Shown here: piece after piece, positions 14,495-23,248 of the stretch
Layout of the letters: each line of letters begins with the position of its first letter
Position numbering within the stretch: position 1 is the stretch's first letter
Assembly: GCA_021805775.1 (NCBI GenBank)
Contig: JAJZED010000006.1
Location: 62,001-126,000 of the forward strand
Reading direction: 5' to 3'
Source of the DNA: a bacterium
GTDB lineage: Bacteria > Vulcanimicrobiota > Vulcanimicrobiia > Vulcanimicrobiales > Vulcanimicrobiaceae
Length of the DNA: 64,000 nucleotides
Notes under the pieces: generated by a model
Told to the model about the DNA's origin: nothing
The model's input: the letters and a program-made list of their open reading frames with translations, nothing else
The model's database searches: none
Translations under genes and position numbers: made by a program

Positions 14495-15606
14495 GCGAGC
14501 GTTTGAACCTCGACCGAAAGAACCGGGGGAAGATCGCGAGCGATGGCCGTCCAAGATTCTCCGCTATCCGAGGAAGCGTAAATCTGTCCGCCGGTCGTGC
14601 CGAAATAAATGCCGCAAGAATCCAGCCGATCGACCGCCATCGCGTCGCGTAGTACGTTAACGTAACAGTGCTCCTGCGGAAGGCCCTTCGTCATCGCCTC
14701 CCATTCGTTTCCGCCGGTTTTGCTCCGGTAGACGCGAAGCGCACCGTCGAGCGGGAAGTGCTCGCGGTCGCTTTTGATCGGGACGACATAGACCGTTTCG
14801 GGATCGTGAGCGTGAACGTCGATAGCGAATCCAAAATCGGTGGGAAGATTCCCGCTGATTTCGTACCAATTGTCGCCCCTGTCGTCACTGCGCATGACAT
14901 CCCAGTGTTTTTGCATGAAGAGAACCTCCGGTTTTGCCGGATGCATGGCGAGCCGATGGACGCAGTGCCCGACCTCCGCGTTCGGATCGGGAATATACTC
15001 CGAATGCAAGCCGCGATTGATCGGGCGCCACGTCGCCCCACCGTCCTCGGTGCGGAACGCGCCGGCGGCGGAGATGGCGACGTACATCCGCCGCGATTCG
15101 TTCGGGTCGATGAGAATCGTGTGGAGGCACATTCCGCCCGCTCCGGGGTGCCAGGTGCTTCCGGTACTATGATTGCGCAGCGCGGCGAGTTCGTGCCAAT
15201 GTTCGCCACCGTCATCGGAGTGGAAGAGCGCTGCATCTTCGATGCCGGCGTAAAGAATATCGGGGCTCAGAGGCGAGGGTTCGATGTGCCAGACGCGTTT
15301 GAACTCCCACGGGCGCTCGCTGCCGTCGTACCATTGGTGGGTGCCTGGAGTGCCGTCGTAGGTAAATTCGTTATTCATCGTTCGCCACGTTCGGCCGCCA
15401 TCGTCGGAGCGCTGAATAATTTGACCGAACCAGCCGCTGCTCTGCGAAGCATAGAGACGCTGCGGATCGGCAGGCGAGCCTTGTACGTGGTACATCTCCC
15501 AGCCGGCGAAGAATGGGCCCTCGATCTTCCATCGATCGCGCTTCCCGTCGGCTTCGAGAATGAAGGCGCCTTTTCGGGTTCCGGCGAGAACTCGGACTGC
15601 ACTCAT
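14491..15606 (-). CDS. BNR/sortilin-like beta-propeller protein
   Basis: About 371 residues from the ATG at 15604-15606 ([14 protein letters not shown]). It contains repeated Asp-box/BNR motifs: [59 protein letters not shown] and [12 protein letters not shown]. The fold is a VPS10/sialidase-type propeller. No signal peptide is evident, so it is probably cytoplasmic. The lack of a sialidase Arg triad cannot be judged by eye, and enzyme function is not claimed. Coupled by ATGA to the MoaD-like gene. The divergent tlyA begins 108 bases away, so both promoters lie in 15607-15714. Confidence 0.85.
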   Translation of the reverse strand: MSAVRVLAGTRKGAFILEADGKRDRWKIEGPFFAGWEMYHVQGSPADPQRLYASQSSGWFGQIIQRSDDGGRTWRTMNNEFTYDGTPGTHQWYDGSERPWEFKRVWHIEPSPLSPDILYAGIEDAALFHSDDGGEHWHELAALRNHSTGSTWHPGAGGMCLHTILIDPNESRRMYVAISAAGAFRTEDGGATWRPINRGLHSEYIPDPNAEVGHCVHRLAMHPAKPEVLFMQKHWDVMRSDDRGDNWYEISGNLPTDFGFAIDVHAHDPETVYVVPIKSDREHFPLDGALRVYRSKTGGNEWEAMTKGLPQEHCYVNVLRDAMAVDRLDSCGIYFGTTGGQIYASSDSGESWTAIARDLPPVLSVEVQTLA

Positions 15607-15714
15607 GACGTACGACCTCCGTCGCAGCAGCGTGCGGCATCCGCGATGTTCCCTCCTGCCGAACGCCGGGGAGCGCATGAAAGCATTGCGTCGCTATTCG
15701 CGAAGGAGTCGGGA

Positions 15715-16503
15715 ATGAAAGGCACGCGGTTGGACGATGCGGTTGCCGAGCAATTCGCGCTCTCGAGGTCGCGCGCACGCAGCCTGATTCTCGAAGGACG
15801 CGTGCGCGTTGACGGAGTTCCGGCCCAGAAAGCCGGGGCAAACGTTCGGCCGGGAGGCGTCATTGAAGTGCGACAGCCGCGCCGCTTCGTCAGCCGCGGC
15901 GGCGAGAAACTCGAAGCGGCACTCGATGCGTTCGCACTCGACGTCCACGGATTGCGCGCGCTCGACATCGGCGCTTCAACCGGCGGCTTCACCGACTGTT
16001 TGCTGCAGCGCGGTGCCGCGCACGTGACTGCACTCGACGTGGGATACGGGCAACTCGACTGGCGTCTGCGAAACGACTCGCGCGTCACGGTCATGGAACG
16101 GACACATGCGCGTAATCTTCCCGCCGATGCTTTTGCGCTACCATTCGATGTAATCGTGATCGACGTCTCGTTCATCTCGCTTCACACCATCCTCGCTTCG
16201 GCGATACGCTTTCTCGCGCTCGACGGCAGCGTCGTCGCGCTGGTCAAGCCGCAATTCGAGGCCGGCAGAGAGCGGCTCGGACGCGGCGGCGTGGTGCGCG
16301 ACCCGGCGGTCCATCGTGCCGTCTTACGCGAGGTTGTGGGCTCCTCGCTCGCCTTGGGGCTTCGTCCCGCGGCATTGATCGCCTCGCCGTTGAAGGGCCC
16401 CGCCGGCAACCGCGAGTTCTTGTTGGAGTTGCGGCGGTCGGGAGATTCGCTCGCGGAGGGACGAATCGACGAGGTCGTCGGCGAAGGACTCTCGGAACCA
16501 TGA
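15715..16503 (+). CDS. tlyA: TlyA family rRNA 2'-O-methyltransferase
   Basis: TlyA methylates 2'-hydroxyls of rRNA cytidines in related bacteria. The ~262-residue protein has an N-terminal S4 RNA-binding domain (TRLDDAVAEQF...RSRARSLILEGRVRVDG). It is followed by an FtsJ-like methyltransferase domain with DIGASTGGFTDCLLQRG, ALDVGYGQLDW, VIDVSFISL and LVKPQFEAGRE. The start is set by ATG 15715 with AAGGAG at 15703-15708. The tlyA-nadK-recN order is widely conserved in Gram-positive bacteria. Stop overlaps nadK (ATGA). Confidence 0.93.
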   Translation: MKGTRLDDAVAEQFALSRSRARSLILEGRVRVDGVPAQKAGANVRPGGVIEVRQPRRFVSRGGEKLEAALDAFALDVHGLRALDIGASTGGFTDCLLQRGAAHVTALDVGYGQLDWRLRNDSRVTVMERTHARNLPADAFALPFDVIVIDVSFISLHTILASAIRFLALDGSVVALVKPQFEAGRERLGRGGVVRDPAVHRAVLREVVGSSLALGLRPAALIASPLKGPAGNREFLLELRRSGDSLAEGRIDEVVGEGLSEP

Positions 16504-17351
16504 AAACGCTTTCGTTCGCGCGGCGTTCGGTCGCCGTCCATCTCTCGTCGCGCGAGTCTGCGCATGCGTACGCCGAACATTTTGTCGGTCTCCTGAAAAA
16601 GCGCGCGATCTCGTGCGTCGTTCTCGAGGAGGGGCACGCCGACCCCGAGCTCCTCGCGCGCGCCGATCTCCTCGTGAGCATCGGTGGGGACGGCACGCTG
16701 CTCCGGGCCGCGCGGCGCGTCGTCGATCTCGGGATTCCGATTCTCGGCATCAATACCGGACGCTTGGGTTTCCTCACCGAGTTCGACAGCAACGATCCTC
16801 GCATTGAAGATCTACCCGATCTTCTCGATCGTGGGCTCCTCATCGAAGAGCGCGCGGCTCTACAAGTAGAGGCGCGCGGGAAGAAACATTTTGCACTGAA
16901 CGACGTCGTCGTTCGCAAAGGAGATATAGCGCGCGTCGTTCCCTTTCGTTTGCACCTCGATGACGAGGAAGCCGTCGGGGTGCCCGCAGACGGCATCTGC
17001 GTCTGCACGCCGACGGGGTCCACTGCCTATTTCCTTTCGGCAGGCGGCTCGCTCATTTCGCCGCGAGTCGATGCATTTGGGGTCGTCCCGCTTCTGCCGC
17101 ATACGCTATTTTCGCGGCCGCTCATCGTCGCCGGGGACGCGCGCGTAACGATTCTCTGCGATGCCGATCTGGGTGGAGCGCATTTGGAGTGCGACGGCGA
17201 TGTCGTGACCGAGATCGCACCAAACGAGCCCGTTATCGTTTACCGCTATCCGCGTTTGGTCCGATTCGCCCGCGTCGAAGCGTTGCGCTTTTTCGAGCGC
17301 CTCGAAGCGAAACTGCGTTGGGGTGCATCGATCGTGGAAACGGTTCGGTAG
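16500..17351 (+). CDS. nadK: NAD kinase
   Basis: Phosphorylates NAD to NADP in the cytoplasm. The 283-residue protein has the GGDGTLLRAAR motif (residues 62-72), GINTGRLGFLTEF and the CTPTGSTAYFLSAGGSLISP block, all diagnostic. Start codon overlaps the tlyA stop. Length is normal. Confidence 0.95.
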   Translation: MKTLSFARRSVAVHLSSRESAHAYAEHFVGLLKKRAISCVVLEEGHADPELLARADLLVSIGGDGTLLRAARRVVDLGIPILGINTGRLGFLTEFDSNDPRIEDLPDLLDRGLLIEERAALQVEARGKKHFALNDVVVRKGDIARVVPFRLHLDDEEAVGVPADGICVCTPTGSTAYFLSAGGSLISPRVDAFGVVPLLPHTLFSRPLIVAGDARVTILCDADLGGAHLECDGDVVTEIAPNEPVIVYRYPRLVRFARVEALRFFERLEAKLRWGASIVETVR

Positions 17352-17360
17352 GCGCTACTC

Positions 17361-19097
17361 GTGCTTCTTTCGCTGCGCATCGAAAACTTCGCACTCATTC
17401 GGAGCGCCGAGGTGGAGTTCGGTGCGGGGCTCACGGCGTTTACCGGCGAGACCGGTTCCGGAAAATCGATGCTTCTCGGTGCGCTTGCCTTCGCCTGCGG
17501 TGCGCGCAACGATCTCGAAAGTATCGCTCGCCCCAACGAACGCACGCTCGTGACGCTGCGCGTCGATACCGACGCGGAACTGAAAGCATGGCTCGACGAT
17601 CGCGGCTACGAGCTCGACGACGATGAAGATATCGCGATCGAACGCGAGATATCGCGGAGCGGGAAAAGCACGGCGCGAATATGCGGGCGCAGTGCGAGCC
17701 TCGCGGTCTTGCGCGATTTCGGCCGCGAGATCGTCGATCTCGTCGGTCAACACGAAGCGCAGCGGCTTACCTCTGCAAGTTTCCAACGTACGCTGCTCGA
17801 TCGTTTCGGTGGCGCGCCGACGCTCGATGCGGCAGCCGCCCTCGCTGCGACGTATCGAGCGCTCGAAGAGGCGCGCGAACGATTGGCGGCGCTGGAGGCG
17901 GCGCGACGGAGGCAACGGGAGCGGGAAGCATTTGTCGGCGATGCCCTGCTCTCGCTGGAAGCGTTGCGCCCGGAGGCGGGGGAGTACGCGACGATGCGCG
18001 AGCGTCGCATGGCTCTCGCGCATGGCGCGCGTATCGCCGCCGCGCTTCGCGCGGCACATGAGGCGTTGCGCGGCGATGAAGGTTCCGCCGAGGCGGCGCT
18101 CGGCGGTGCCGACGCGGCCCTGCGGTCGATCTCGTCGCTCTTACCGGAGATCGCCGATGTGGGAACCCGCATCGCGGCGCTGCAGGGCGAACTCGGCGAC
18201 ATCGCGCTCGATATTTCGCGTGCGCTCGAACGCCTCGAATCTGCACCGGGCGAACTCGAGTCCCTCGAATCGCGCGCCGCAGAGTTCGAGCGTGTCGCGC
18301 GCGTTTATGGAAACGGAGATCCCGATGCACTCGCCGCGCTGTGGACGGAGATGCGTGCGGCCGCCGACTTTCTCGAGAACGGTGAGGGCCGGCTCGCCGC
18401 GGCGCGAGAAGAAGAACGCGCGGCGCGGGAGCGGCTCGCCGCCGACGATGCGCGCCAGCGCGCGGCGCGCCGTGAGGCGGCGCGGGCGCTTCGTTCGAGC
18501 GTCGATGCTGAGTTCGCGGCACTCTCGCTCGCCGAAGCGCGATTCGGCGTCAGCTTCGAAACGCACGATGAGATTGGTATCCATGGCAGCGAACGAGCGA
18601 TTTTTACGTTCGCACCGAACCCCGGCGAGCCGGAACGACCGCTTGTAAAGATCGCCTCGGGGGGCGAACGTTCGCGCGTTTTGCTCGCACTCGTTCTTGC
18701 GCTCGCGGCGGTGCGCCGCGGAGCGAGCTACGTCTTCGATGAGGTCGACGCCGGCATCGGCGGCGCGGTCGCAGCGACCGTCGGCGAAAGGTTGGCGCGT
18801 TTAGCGAACGACGCGCAGGTGATCTGCGTGACCCATCTCGCACAGATCGCCGTGCACGCGCACGCTCAAATCGTGTTGGAGAAAGCGGCGCTTGGCGACG
18901 GCACCTCGATTGCGCTCAAGCCGGTCGCGGATGCGGGCGAACGCGAGAGCGAGATCGCACGCATGCTTTCCGGCGAACCGCACCGACAGGCGCTCGACCA
19001 CGCACGCGAGATGATCGCGCGTGCGTCGGCAGCTACGGAATCTGGTGGATCTTCAGGACGTTCGTCCCGCCCGCGCCGACCGGCATCCCGGTCGTAA
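17361..19097 (+). CDS. recN: DNA repair protein RecN
   Basis: SMC-like ATPase acting early in double-strand break repair. The 578-residue protein has the Walker A GETGSGKS at 29-36. A long coiled-coil middle of about 160-430, rich in Ala, Glu and Arg, follows. The ABC signature is ASGGERSRVLLALVLAL, with Walker B YVFDEVDAGIGG and the CVTHLAQIA switch. GTG at 17361 is the start, nine bases after the nadK stop. The last ~22 residues are Ser/Arg/Pro-rich and run 65 bases into the convergent pyk gene, so this tail is probably not conserved. Confidence 0.95.
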   Translation: MLLSLRIENFALIRSAEVEFGAGLTAFTGETGSGKSMLLGALAFACGARNDLESIARPNERTLVTLRVDTDAELKAWLDDRGYELDDDEDIAIEREISRSGKSTARICGRSASLAVLRDFGREIVDLVGQHEAQRLTSASFQRTLLDRFGGAPTLDAAAALAATYRALEEARERLAALEAARRRQREREAFVGDALLSLEALRPEAGEYATMRERRMALAHGARIAAALRAAHEALRGDEGSAEAALGGADAALRSISSLLPEIADVGTRIAALQGELGDIALDISRALERLESAPGELESLESRAAEFERVARVYGNGDPDALAALWTEMRAAADFLENGEGRLAAAREEERAARERLAADDARQRAARREAARALRSSVDAEFAALSLAEARFGVSFETHDEIGIHGSERAIFTFAPNPGEPERPLVKIASGGERSRVLLALVLALAAVRRGASYVFDEVDAGIGGAVAATVGERLARLANDAQVICVTHLAQIAVHAHAQIVLEKAALGDGTSIALKPVADAGERESEIARMLSGEPHRQALDHAREMIARASAATESGGSSGRSSRPRRPASRS

Positions 19098-20454
19098 AGG
19101 CGATCAAATCGCCGCGCCGTACGAAGCCCTCTTCCTGCATGCGGCGTTCGGTAACGTAGAGGAGAACGTCGATCGACGCGTATTGGTCGATAAGCAGCGC
19201 TTCCACCCCCCACACTAATGCGAGACGTTGCGCGACCTTGCGATGCGGCGTTAATGCGACGATACGCGCGCTCGGGCGGAAGGCGGCGATATGGTGTGCG
19301 GTATTGCCGGTGGTCGTACCGGTGACGATATAGGGAATTCCGAGTTCGCTACTCGCTCTCGTCGCGGCCTCGGCGATGGAACTAGCGATCGTCGGTTCGC
19401 TCTTTTCCAAACGACGATCGCGTAGCGTCGCATGCGGGTAATGTTTTTCGATCTCGCGAGCGATCTCGGCCATCGTGCGAACCGCCTCGGTAGGGTAGGA
19501 TCCGCGGGCGGTCTCTCCGGAGAGCATGATCGCGTCGGTGCCGTCGAGGATGGCGTTGGCGACGTCGGCGACCTCGGCACGCGTCGGGCGGGAGTTCGAG
19601 GTCATCGATTCGAGCATCTGTGTCGCCGTGACGACCGGCTTGCTCGCTCGATTGCAACGCGCGATGAGATCTTTCTGCGCCAGCGGCACCTGTTCGAGCG
19701 GAATTTCGATGCCGAGATCGCCGCGCGCAACCATAATTCCGTCGGCGGCAGCGATGATGCGGTCGATATCTTCGAGCGCTTCGTGCTTTTCGATCTTTGC
19801 GAGCACCGGGACGCGTTTTCCGCGTTCGCTCATAAAGTTCTTCACGCGCTCGATATCGGCTACGCTGCGAACGAAAGAGACGGCGACATAATCGACGTGC
19901 TGTTCGAGCCCGAAAGCGAGAAATTCTAGGTCGCGATCGGTAACCGCGTCGATATCGAGCGAACCATCGGGATAGTTGATACCCTGACGTGCCCGAAGAT
20001 CGCCGCCGAATTCGACGGTCGTAACGACGCGCTCGGCGTTTTTTTCAACGATGCGCAACGCGATCGAACCGTCTTGAAGATAGATGCGTTTGCCGACTTC
20101 GACATCGTGCGGAAGAGCGGCGTAGGAAACGCTCACCCCCTCCGCTCCGCCGACCCGATCGTCGACGTAGAGCTCGAAACGGTCGCCGCGCTCGAGACGT
20201 ACGCTCTCCGTACCCGCGGCGAAACTGCCCGTGCGCACTTTGGGGCCGGGAAGATCTTGCAAGAGGGCGACGTGGATGCCGAGTTCGTCGGCGAGTTCGC
20301 GCGCCGTGCGGATGACGGCTGCGTGTTCCTCGGGCGTGCCGTGCGAAAAATTCAGGCGTAAGACGTTCGCTCCGGAGACCAATAACGATCGCATAACGCT
20401 TCGATCGCGCGAAGCAGGGCCGATCGTCGCAACGATCTTCGTCCGTTTTTGCAT
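19033..20454 (-). CDS. pyk: pyruvate kinase
   Basis: Makes pyruvate and ATP from phosphoenolpyruvate in glycolysis. About 473 residues from the ATG at 20452-20454 (QKRTKIVATIGPAS); ATG 20464-20466 would add four residues. Motifs include LRLNFSHGTPEEH, the catalytic VLAKIEKHEALEDID, MVARGDLGIEIPLEQVP, TATQMLESM, and the C-terminal GTNVLKIHQIP. Its 3' end overlaps recN in convergent orientation by 65 bases. The conserved ending shows that the pyk part of this overlap is genuine. Confidence 0.95.
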   Translation of the reverse strand: MQKRTKIVATIGPASRDRSVMRSLLVSGANVLRLNFSHGTPEEHAAVIRTARELADELGIHVALLQDLPGPKVRTGSFAAGTESVRLERGDRFELYVDDRVGGAEGVSVSYAALPHDVEVGKRIYLQDGSIALRIVEKNAERVVTTVEFGGDLRARQGINYPDGSLDIDAVTDRDLEFLAFGLEQHVDYVAVSFVRSVADIERVKNFMSERGKRVPVLAKIEKHEALEDIDRIIAAADGIMVARGDLGIEIPLEQVPLAQKDLIARCNRASKPVVTATQMLESMTSNSRPTRAEVADVANAILDGTDAIMLSGETARGSYPTEAVRTMAEIAREIEKHYPHATLRDRRLEKSEPTIASSIAEAATRASSELGIPYIVTGTTTGNTAHHIAAFRPSARIVALTPHRKVAQRLALVWGVEALLIDQYASIDVLLYVTERRMQEEGFVRRGDLIAFTTGMPVGAGGTNVLKIHQIP

Positions 20455-20534
20455 GATCGGTTCCATACGCTTCGCGATGCGCGCCCGAGATTGCAGGCTC
20501 CTGCGTGCCCCGGCGCGCAATAGGCGGCGGAGCG

Positions 20535-21701
20535 ATGAGCGAGCATGTGACCGGTAACGACGATCGACGCGAGCGACGAAGACGCGATGCCCTCAGCGCG
20601 TTCGGTTCGCTCCTTCTGCACGCGATGATGGCGGCGACGCTCTTCACGATTTCGGTCGCTCCCTCCGCGCAGCAACCCGAGGCGAACGCAAGCACGAGCA
20701 CCGTGCTCGTCGTCGAGCGACAGGTCGCCGCGCTGCGCGCCAACGAGCGCCCGCAGCCGGCCCGCCCGAAGATCGTTCCGCGCCCACCGCAGCCGCCACG
20801 CCCCCCGCAGCAGCCGCGCTTGCTCTCGGTGACTCGCCCGAAAGCCTCGCCGCAGCCGCCGCCGCAGCCGATTCGCACGCCGCAGCCGTCGCCCGCACCG
20901 CCGCAGGCGGCGCCGACGCAGCGCCCAAGCCCGGCACCGATGGTCGCGCGCGTCGCGCCCCGCCCGAGCCCGAAACCGACCCTCGCCCCGCGCCCCTCGC
21001 CGCAACCGACGCAGACGCCGCGTCCGGTCCCCTCGCCGCAGCCGACGCAGGTGCCCTCGCCGGCGCCGACGACCGCCCCCTCCCCGGCTCCCACGCACGT
21101 TCCCTCGCCGGCGCCGCACCAGGTGCCATCGCCCGCACCGCACCCGGTGCGTAGCGTCGCGACTCCGGGGCCGAAGCGCTCGGCGGCTCCGGGCCCGAAG
21201 GCGCCGGTCGCGCACGCCGTCGCCGCTCCGCCCCGCCCGGTCGCGGTCACGCCGACCCCGAGGCCGCACGGAAAGGGGCGTCCCAACCCCTACCAGCAGC
21301 GCCTCAACGCGCTCATCCCGCACGTGAAGTCGACCCCGAGCGGAATGACGCAGGTCCGCACGGTCTATCACCTCGGCAACAATCTCGGGCCGACGCCACC
21401 GAACCGGGTGCTCGCGGCGACAAAATTTCTCTATCGCCACAGCGGTAGCGACGGGCAGGTCGAGATGTGGGTAACGGGGATCTCGCACCGCGGACCGTTC
21501 ACGATCTGCCACGGTTGGTTGGTGCGCGTGCCGCCGCCGCGCTACGCAACTCCTCCGGGGCCGATCGGCGGGCTCTTCCTGCAGAACACGCGTCCGTTTC
21601 TCAACCCGATGCGCGGCGGCGAACGGCCGATCGTGCAGGCGAATGTTTCCTACACCTGCACCCCGAAGTTCCTCGAGCCGTTCGCGCCTCCCTCACCCTA
21701 A
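20535..21701 (+). CDS. TonB-like anchored proline-rich protein with an unrecognised C-terminal domain
   Basis: About 388 residues from ATG 20535, with AGCG/GGCGGAG upstream. A charged cytoplasmic N-terminus (DRRERRRRDAL) leads into one membrane helix (AFGSLLLHAMMAATLFTI), the topology of TonB. A Pro-rich spacer of about 170 residues follows, with PSPAPT/PQPTQ-type repeats that could span the periplasm. The C-terminal ~120 residues (from YQQRLNALIPHVKST) have two Cys but do not show the TonB YP...G.V...F signature. It may couple energy to the outer membrane like TonB or act as another envelope spanner. The TonB-dependent receptor at 60316 is a possible client, which is inference. Confidence 0.6.
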   Translation: MSEHVTGNDDRRERRRRDALSAFGSLLLHAMMAATLFTISVAPSAQQPEANASTSTVLVVERQVAALRANERPQPARPKIVPRPPQPPRPPQQPRLLSVTRPKASPQPPPQPIRTPQPSPAPPQAAPTQRPSPAPMVARVAPRPSPKPTLAPRPSPQPTQTPRPVPSPQPTQVPSPAPTTAPSPAPTHVPSPAPHQVPSPAPHPVRSVATPGPKRSAAPGPKAPVAHAVAAPPRPVAVTPTPRPHGKGRPNPYQQRLNALIPHVKSTPSGMTQVRTVYHLGNNLGPTPPNRVLAATKFLYRHSGSDGQVEMWVTGISHRGPFTICHGWLVRVPPPRYATPPGPIGGLFLQNTRPFLNPMRGGERPIVQANVSYTCTPKFLEPFAPPSP

Positions 21702-21774
21702 CGATGGAAGCAGCGGGCGTCTTTATGGAACTCATCACCTTCTCTTAAAAAGAAACTCGAGGATAGATTTCAGC

Positions 21775-22374
21775 ATGCGTTTATCTTGGCGCCTCGCGGC
21801 ATTTTTTTTCGGTATCGTTCTTCTCGGAGCGACCTCTCAACCGATCGCACCTCCGGCGCAGCGCGTGACGGTGCGGGGCGGCACATCCGTCGCCTATCGC
21901 GTCGTCGGCCAGGTCTCGTCGGCAACGGCGAAGGTCGGCGACACTTTTTCAATCCGGGCGGTTCATAACGTCGTCGTCGACGGGTGGATCGTTATTGCGC
22001 GCGGAGCGACGGGGCAGGGCGAGGTCGTCGCGGTCGACCGCGCCGGGCCGCACGGACACGCGGGGAGCTTGAAGATGCAAATGGATTGGATCTACGGCGC
22101 CGACGGCAACAAAATCCAACTCACCGATCAAGACCGCACGGCACACGGTCAAAGCGAGAAGGGGAAATCTTCAACGTTAACGGTCGTCTCGGCGGTCTTT
22201 CTCGGCATCCCGGGTCTCTTCGCGCATAATTTCGTGCGCGGCAAAGACGTGACGATCGACGACGCGCACACCTATCACGCCTTCGTCGACCAAAGCGTTT
22301 ATGTCGCGGCCACGCAGAAGCGAGCGACTGCAAGCGGGTTTGCCCCGGCGGCTAAGGCGACATCGGCCCCGTAA
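21775..22374 (+). CDS. secreted protein of unknown function
   Basis: A 199-residue protein with a signal peptide (MRLSWRLAAFFFGIVLLGATS) and a predicted mainly beta body. It has segments such as YRVVGQVSSATAKVGDTFSIRAV and VDGWIVIARGATGQGEVVAV, a pattern seen in envelope proteins that list tunable properties. One hydrophobic stretch (TVVSAVFLGIPGLF) lies near 140-155. ATG 21775 is preceded by a GAGGA-like site. It lies 73 bases after the TonB-like gene, possibly in the same unit. I do not recognise a function. Confidence 0.65.
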   Translation: MRLSWRLAAFFFGIVLLGATSQPIAPPAQRVTVRGGTSVAYRVVGQVSSATAKVGDTFSIRAVHNVVVDGWIVIARGATGQGEVVAVDRAGPHGHAGSLKMQMDWIYGADGNKIQLTDQDRTAHGQSEKGKSSTLTVVSAVFLGIPGLFAHNFVRGKDVTIDDAHTYHAFVDQSVYVAATQKRATASGFAPAAKATSAP

Positions 22375-22500
22375 CCCCTTGCAACCCATCGGCGATGGGA
22401 GTAGCATGAAAACGTACTGACGCGATTTAGTACAAGCACCACGCACGACGTGCGCGTAACGCAGAAGGAGGGCGGTTTGTCACCGCAAGATCCACCGGGT

Positions 22501-22646
22501 CACCATCTCAGCGAGTCGCGCCAAGCGTTGTAAGGCGTTCGCGTAGCGCCTAGGCCGGCCGGACCTTCCGGCACGAGCGCGACCGCAGAGCGGAGATGAT
22601 CCAAGCGAGGGGCGGCAGCCATAGGGTTGCGGCCCGTCGCTTTTTT
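22501..22646 (+). ncRNA. predicted structured leader RNA of the rimP-nusA-infB operon
   Basis: The 373-base gap between 22375 and 22747 contains nested complementarity. CATCTC (22504-22509) pairs with GAGATG (22593-22598), and GTCGCGC (22515-22521) pairs with GCGCGAC (22577-22583). Enclosed hairpins are AGGCG/CGCCT (22533-22551) and GCCGGA/TCCGGC (22558-22572). A terminator-like hairpin follows. This fits a multibranched leader with an attenuator before rimP. No known riboswitch consensus was recognised. A separate hairpin CCCATC/GATGGG (22385-22399) lies nearer the upstream gene; the rest of 22400-22500 shows nothing recognisable. Confidence 0.55.
22605..22646 (+). terminator. intrinsic terminator or attenuator upstream of rimP
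   Basis: A 16-position stem (22605-22620 with 22625-22640, two mismatches and one G-T pair) with loop ATAG is followed by six T residues (22641-22646). It ends the structured leader 101 bases before the rimP start, so read-through would control the operon. Confidence 0.65.
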
Positions 22647-22747
22647 GCGTAGAATAGGGGAGTCGTTTCAAGAAGGAGCGTGGGCATGTCCCGCGCTTCG
22701 TTGCTTCCGGGGCGGCAGCATCGCATGGAGGAAAGGAGGAGTCGGAG

Positions 22748-23248
22748 TTGTCGGAAGTCCAGCAATCTTTCGAGGCGGTCGTCACGCAACTCGAACGCGA
22801 CCCCTCGTTCGCCGACATCGAAGTCGTCACGCACAGCGTCGGCCGCCGGGGAGCCGGCCTCGCGCTCACCCTTACGATCGATCGGGTCGGCGGAGTCGAT
22901 ATCGGCTCGTGCGAGCGGGTAGCCGCCCGCGTGAACGAGGCCCTGGAGCATTGCCCGGAGCCGTACTCCTTGGAAGTGGAGTCGGCGGGGCTGGAACGGC
23001 CGCTGCTCCGCCCGGGCGACTACCAACGTTTTGCCGGGAAGAACGCTCGTATCGTCACGACGCTGTCGATCGGCGGGGCGAAGACGCACCGCGGCACCCT
23101 GCGCGGTGTCTTTGGGAGCAACGTCGAACTCCTCACGTCCTCGGGGCCGCTCCCGATTCCACTCGCTGCCATTCGCAGCGCCAACCTCGAATACGACCCT
23201 CGCGCCGACCTCGCCGCCAACAAGAGAGAACGCAAACGCCATGGCTGA
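22748..23248 (+). CDS. rimP: ribosome maturation factor RimP
   Basis: Assists late 30S subunit assembly. The 166-residue protein shows the RimP pattern: an N-terminal domain with LTLTIDRVGGVDIGSCERVAARVNEALE, the motif YSLEVESAGLERPL and a C-terminal SH3-like domain. The start is TTG 22748, supported by AAAGGAGGA at 22732-22740. It overlaps nusA by eight bases. First gene of the operon behind the structured leader. Confidence 0.92.
   Translation: MSEVQQSFEAVVTQLERDPSFADIEVVTHSVGRRGAGLALTLTIDRVGGVDIGSCERVAARVNEALEHCPEPYSLEVESAGLERPLLRPGDYQRFAGKNARIVTTLSIGGAKTHRGTLRGVFGSNVELLTSSGPLPIPLAAIRSANLEYDPRADLAANKRERKRHG

Noticed and set aside
14668-15714. Long plus-strand open frame joined to the front of tlyA
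   Set aside because: It is antisense to the BNR-repeat gene. The tlyA homology and a good ribosome-binding site start at 15715.
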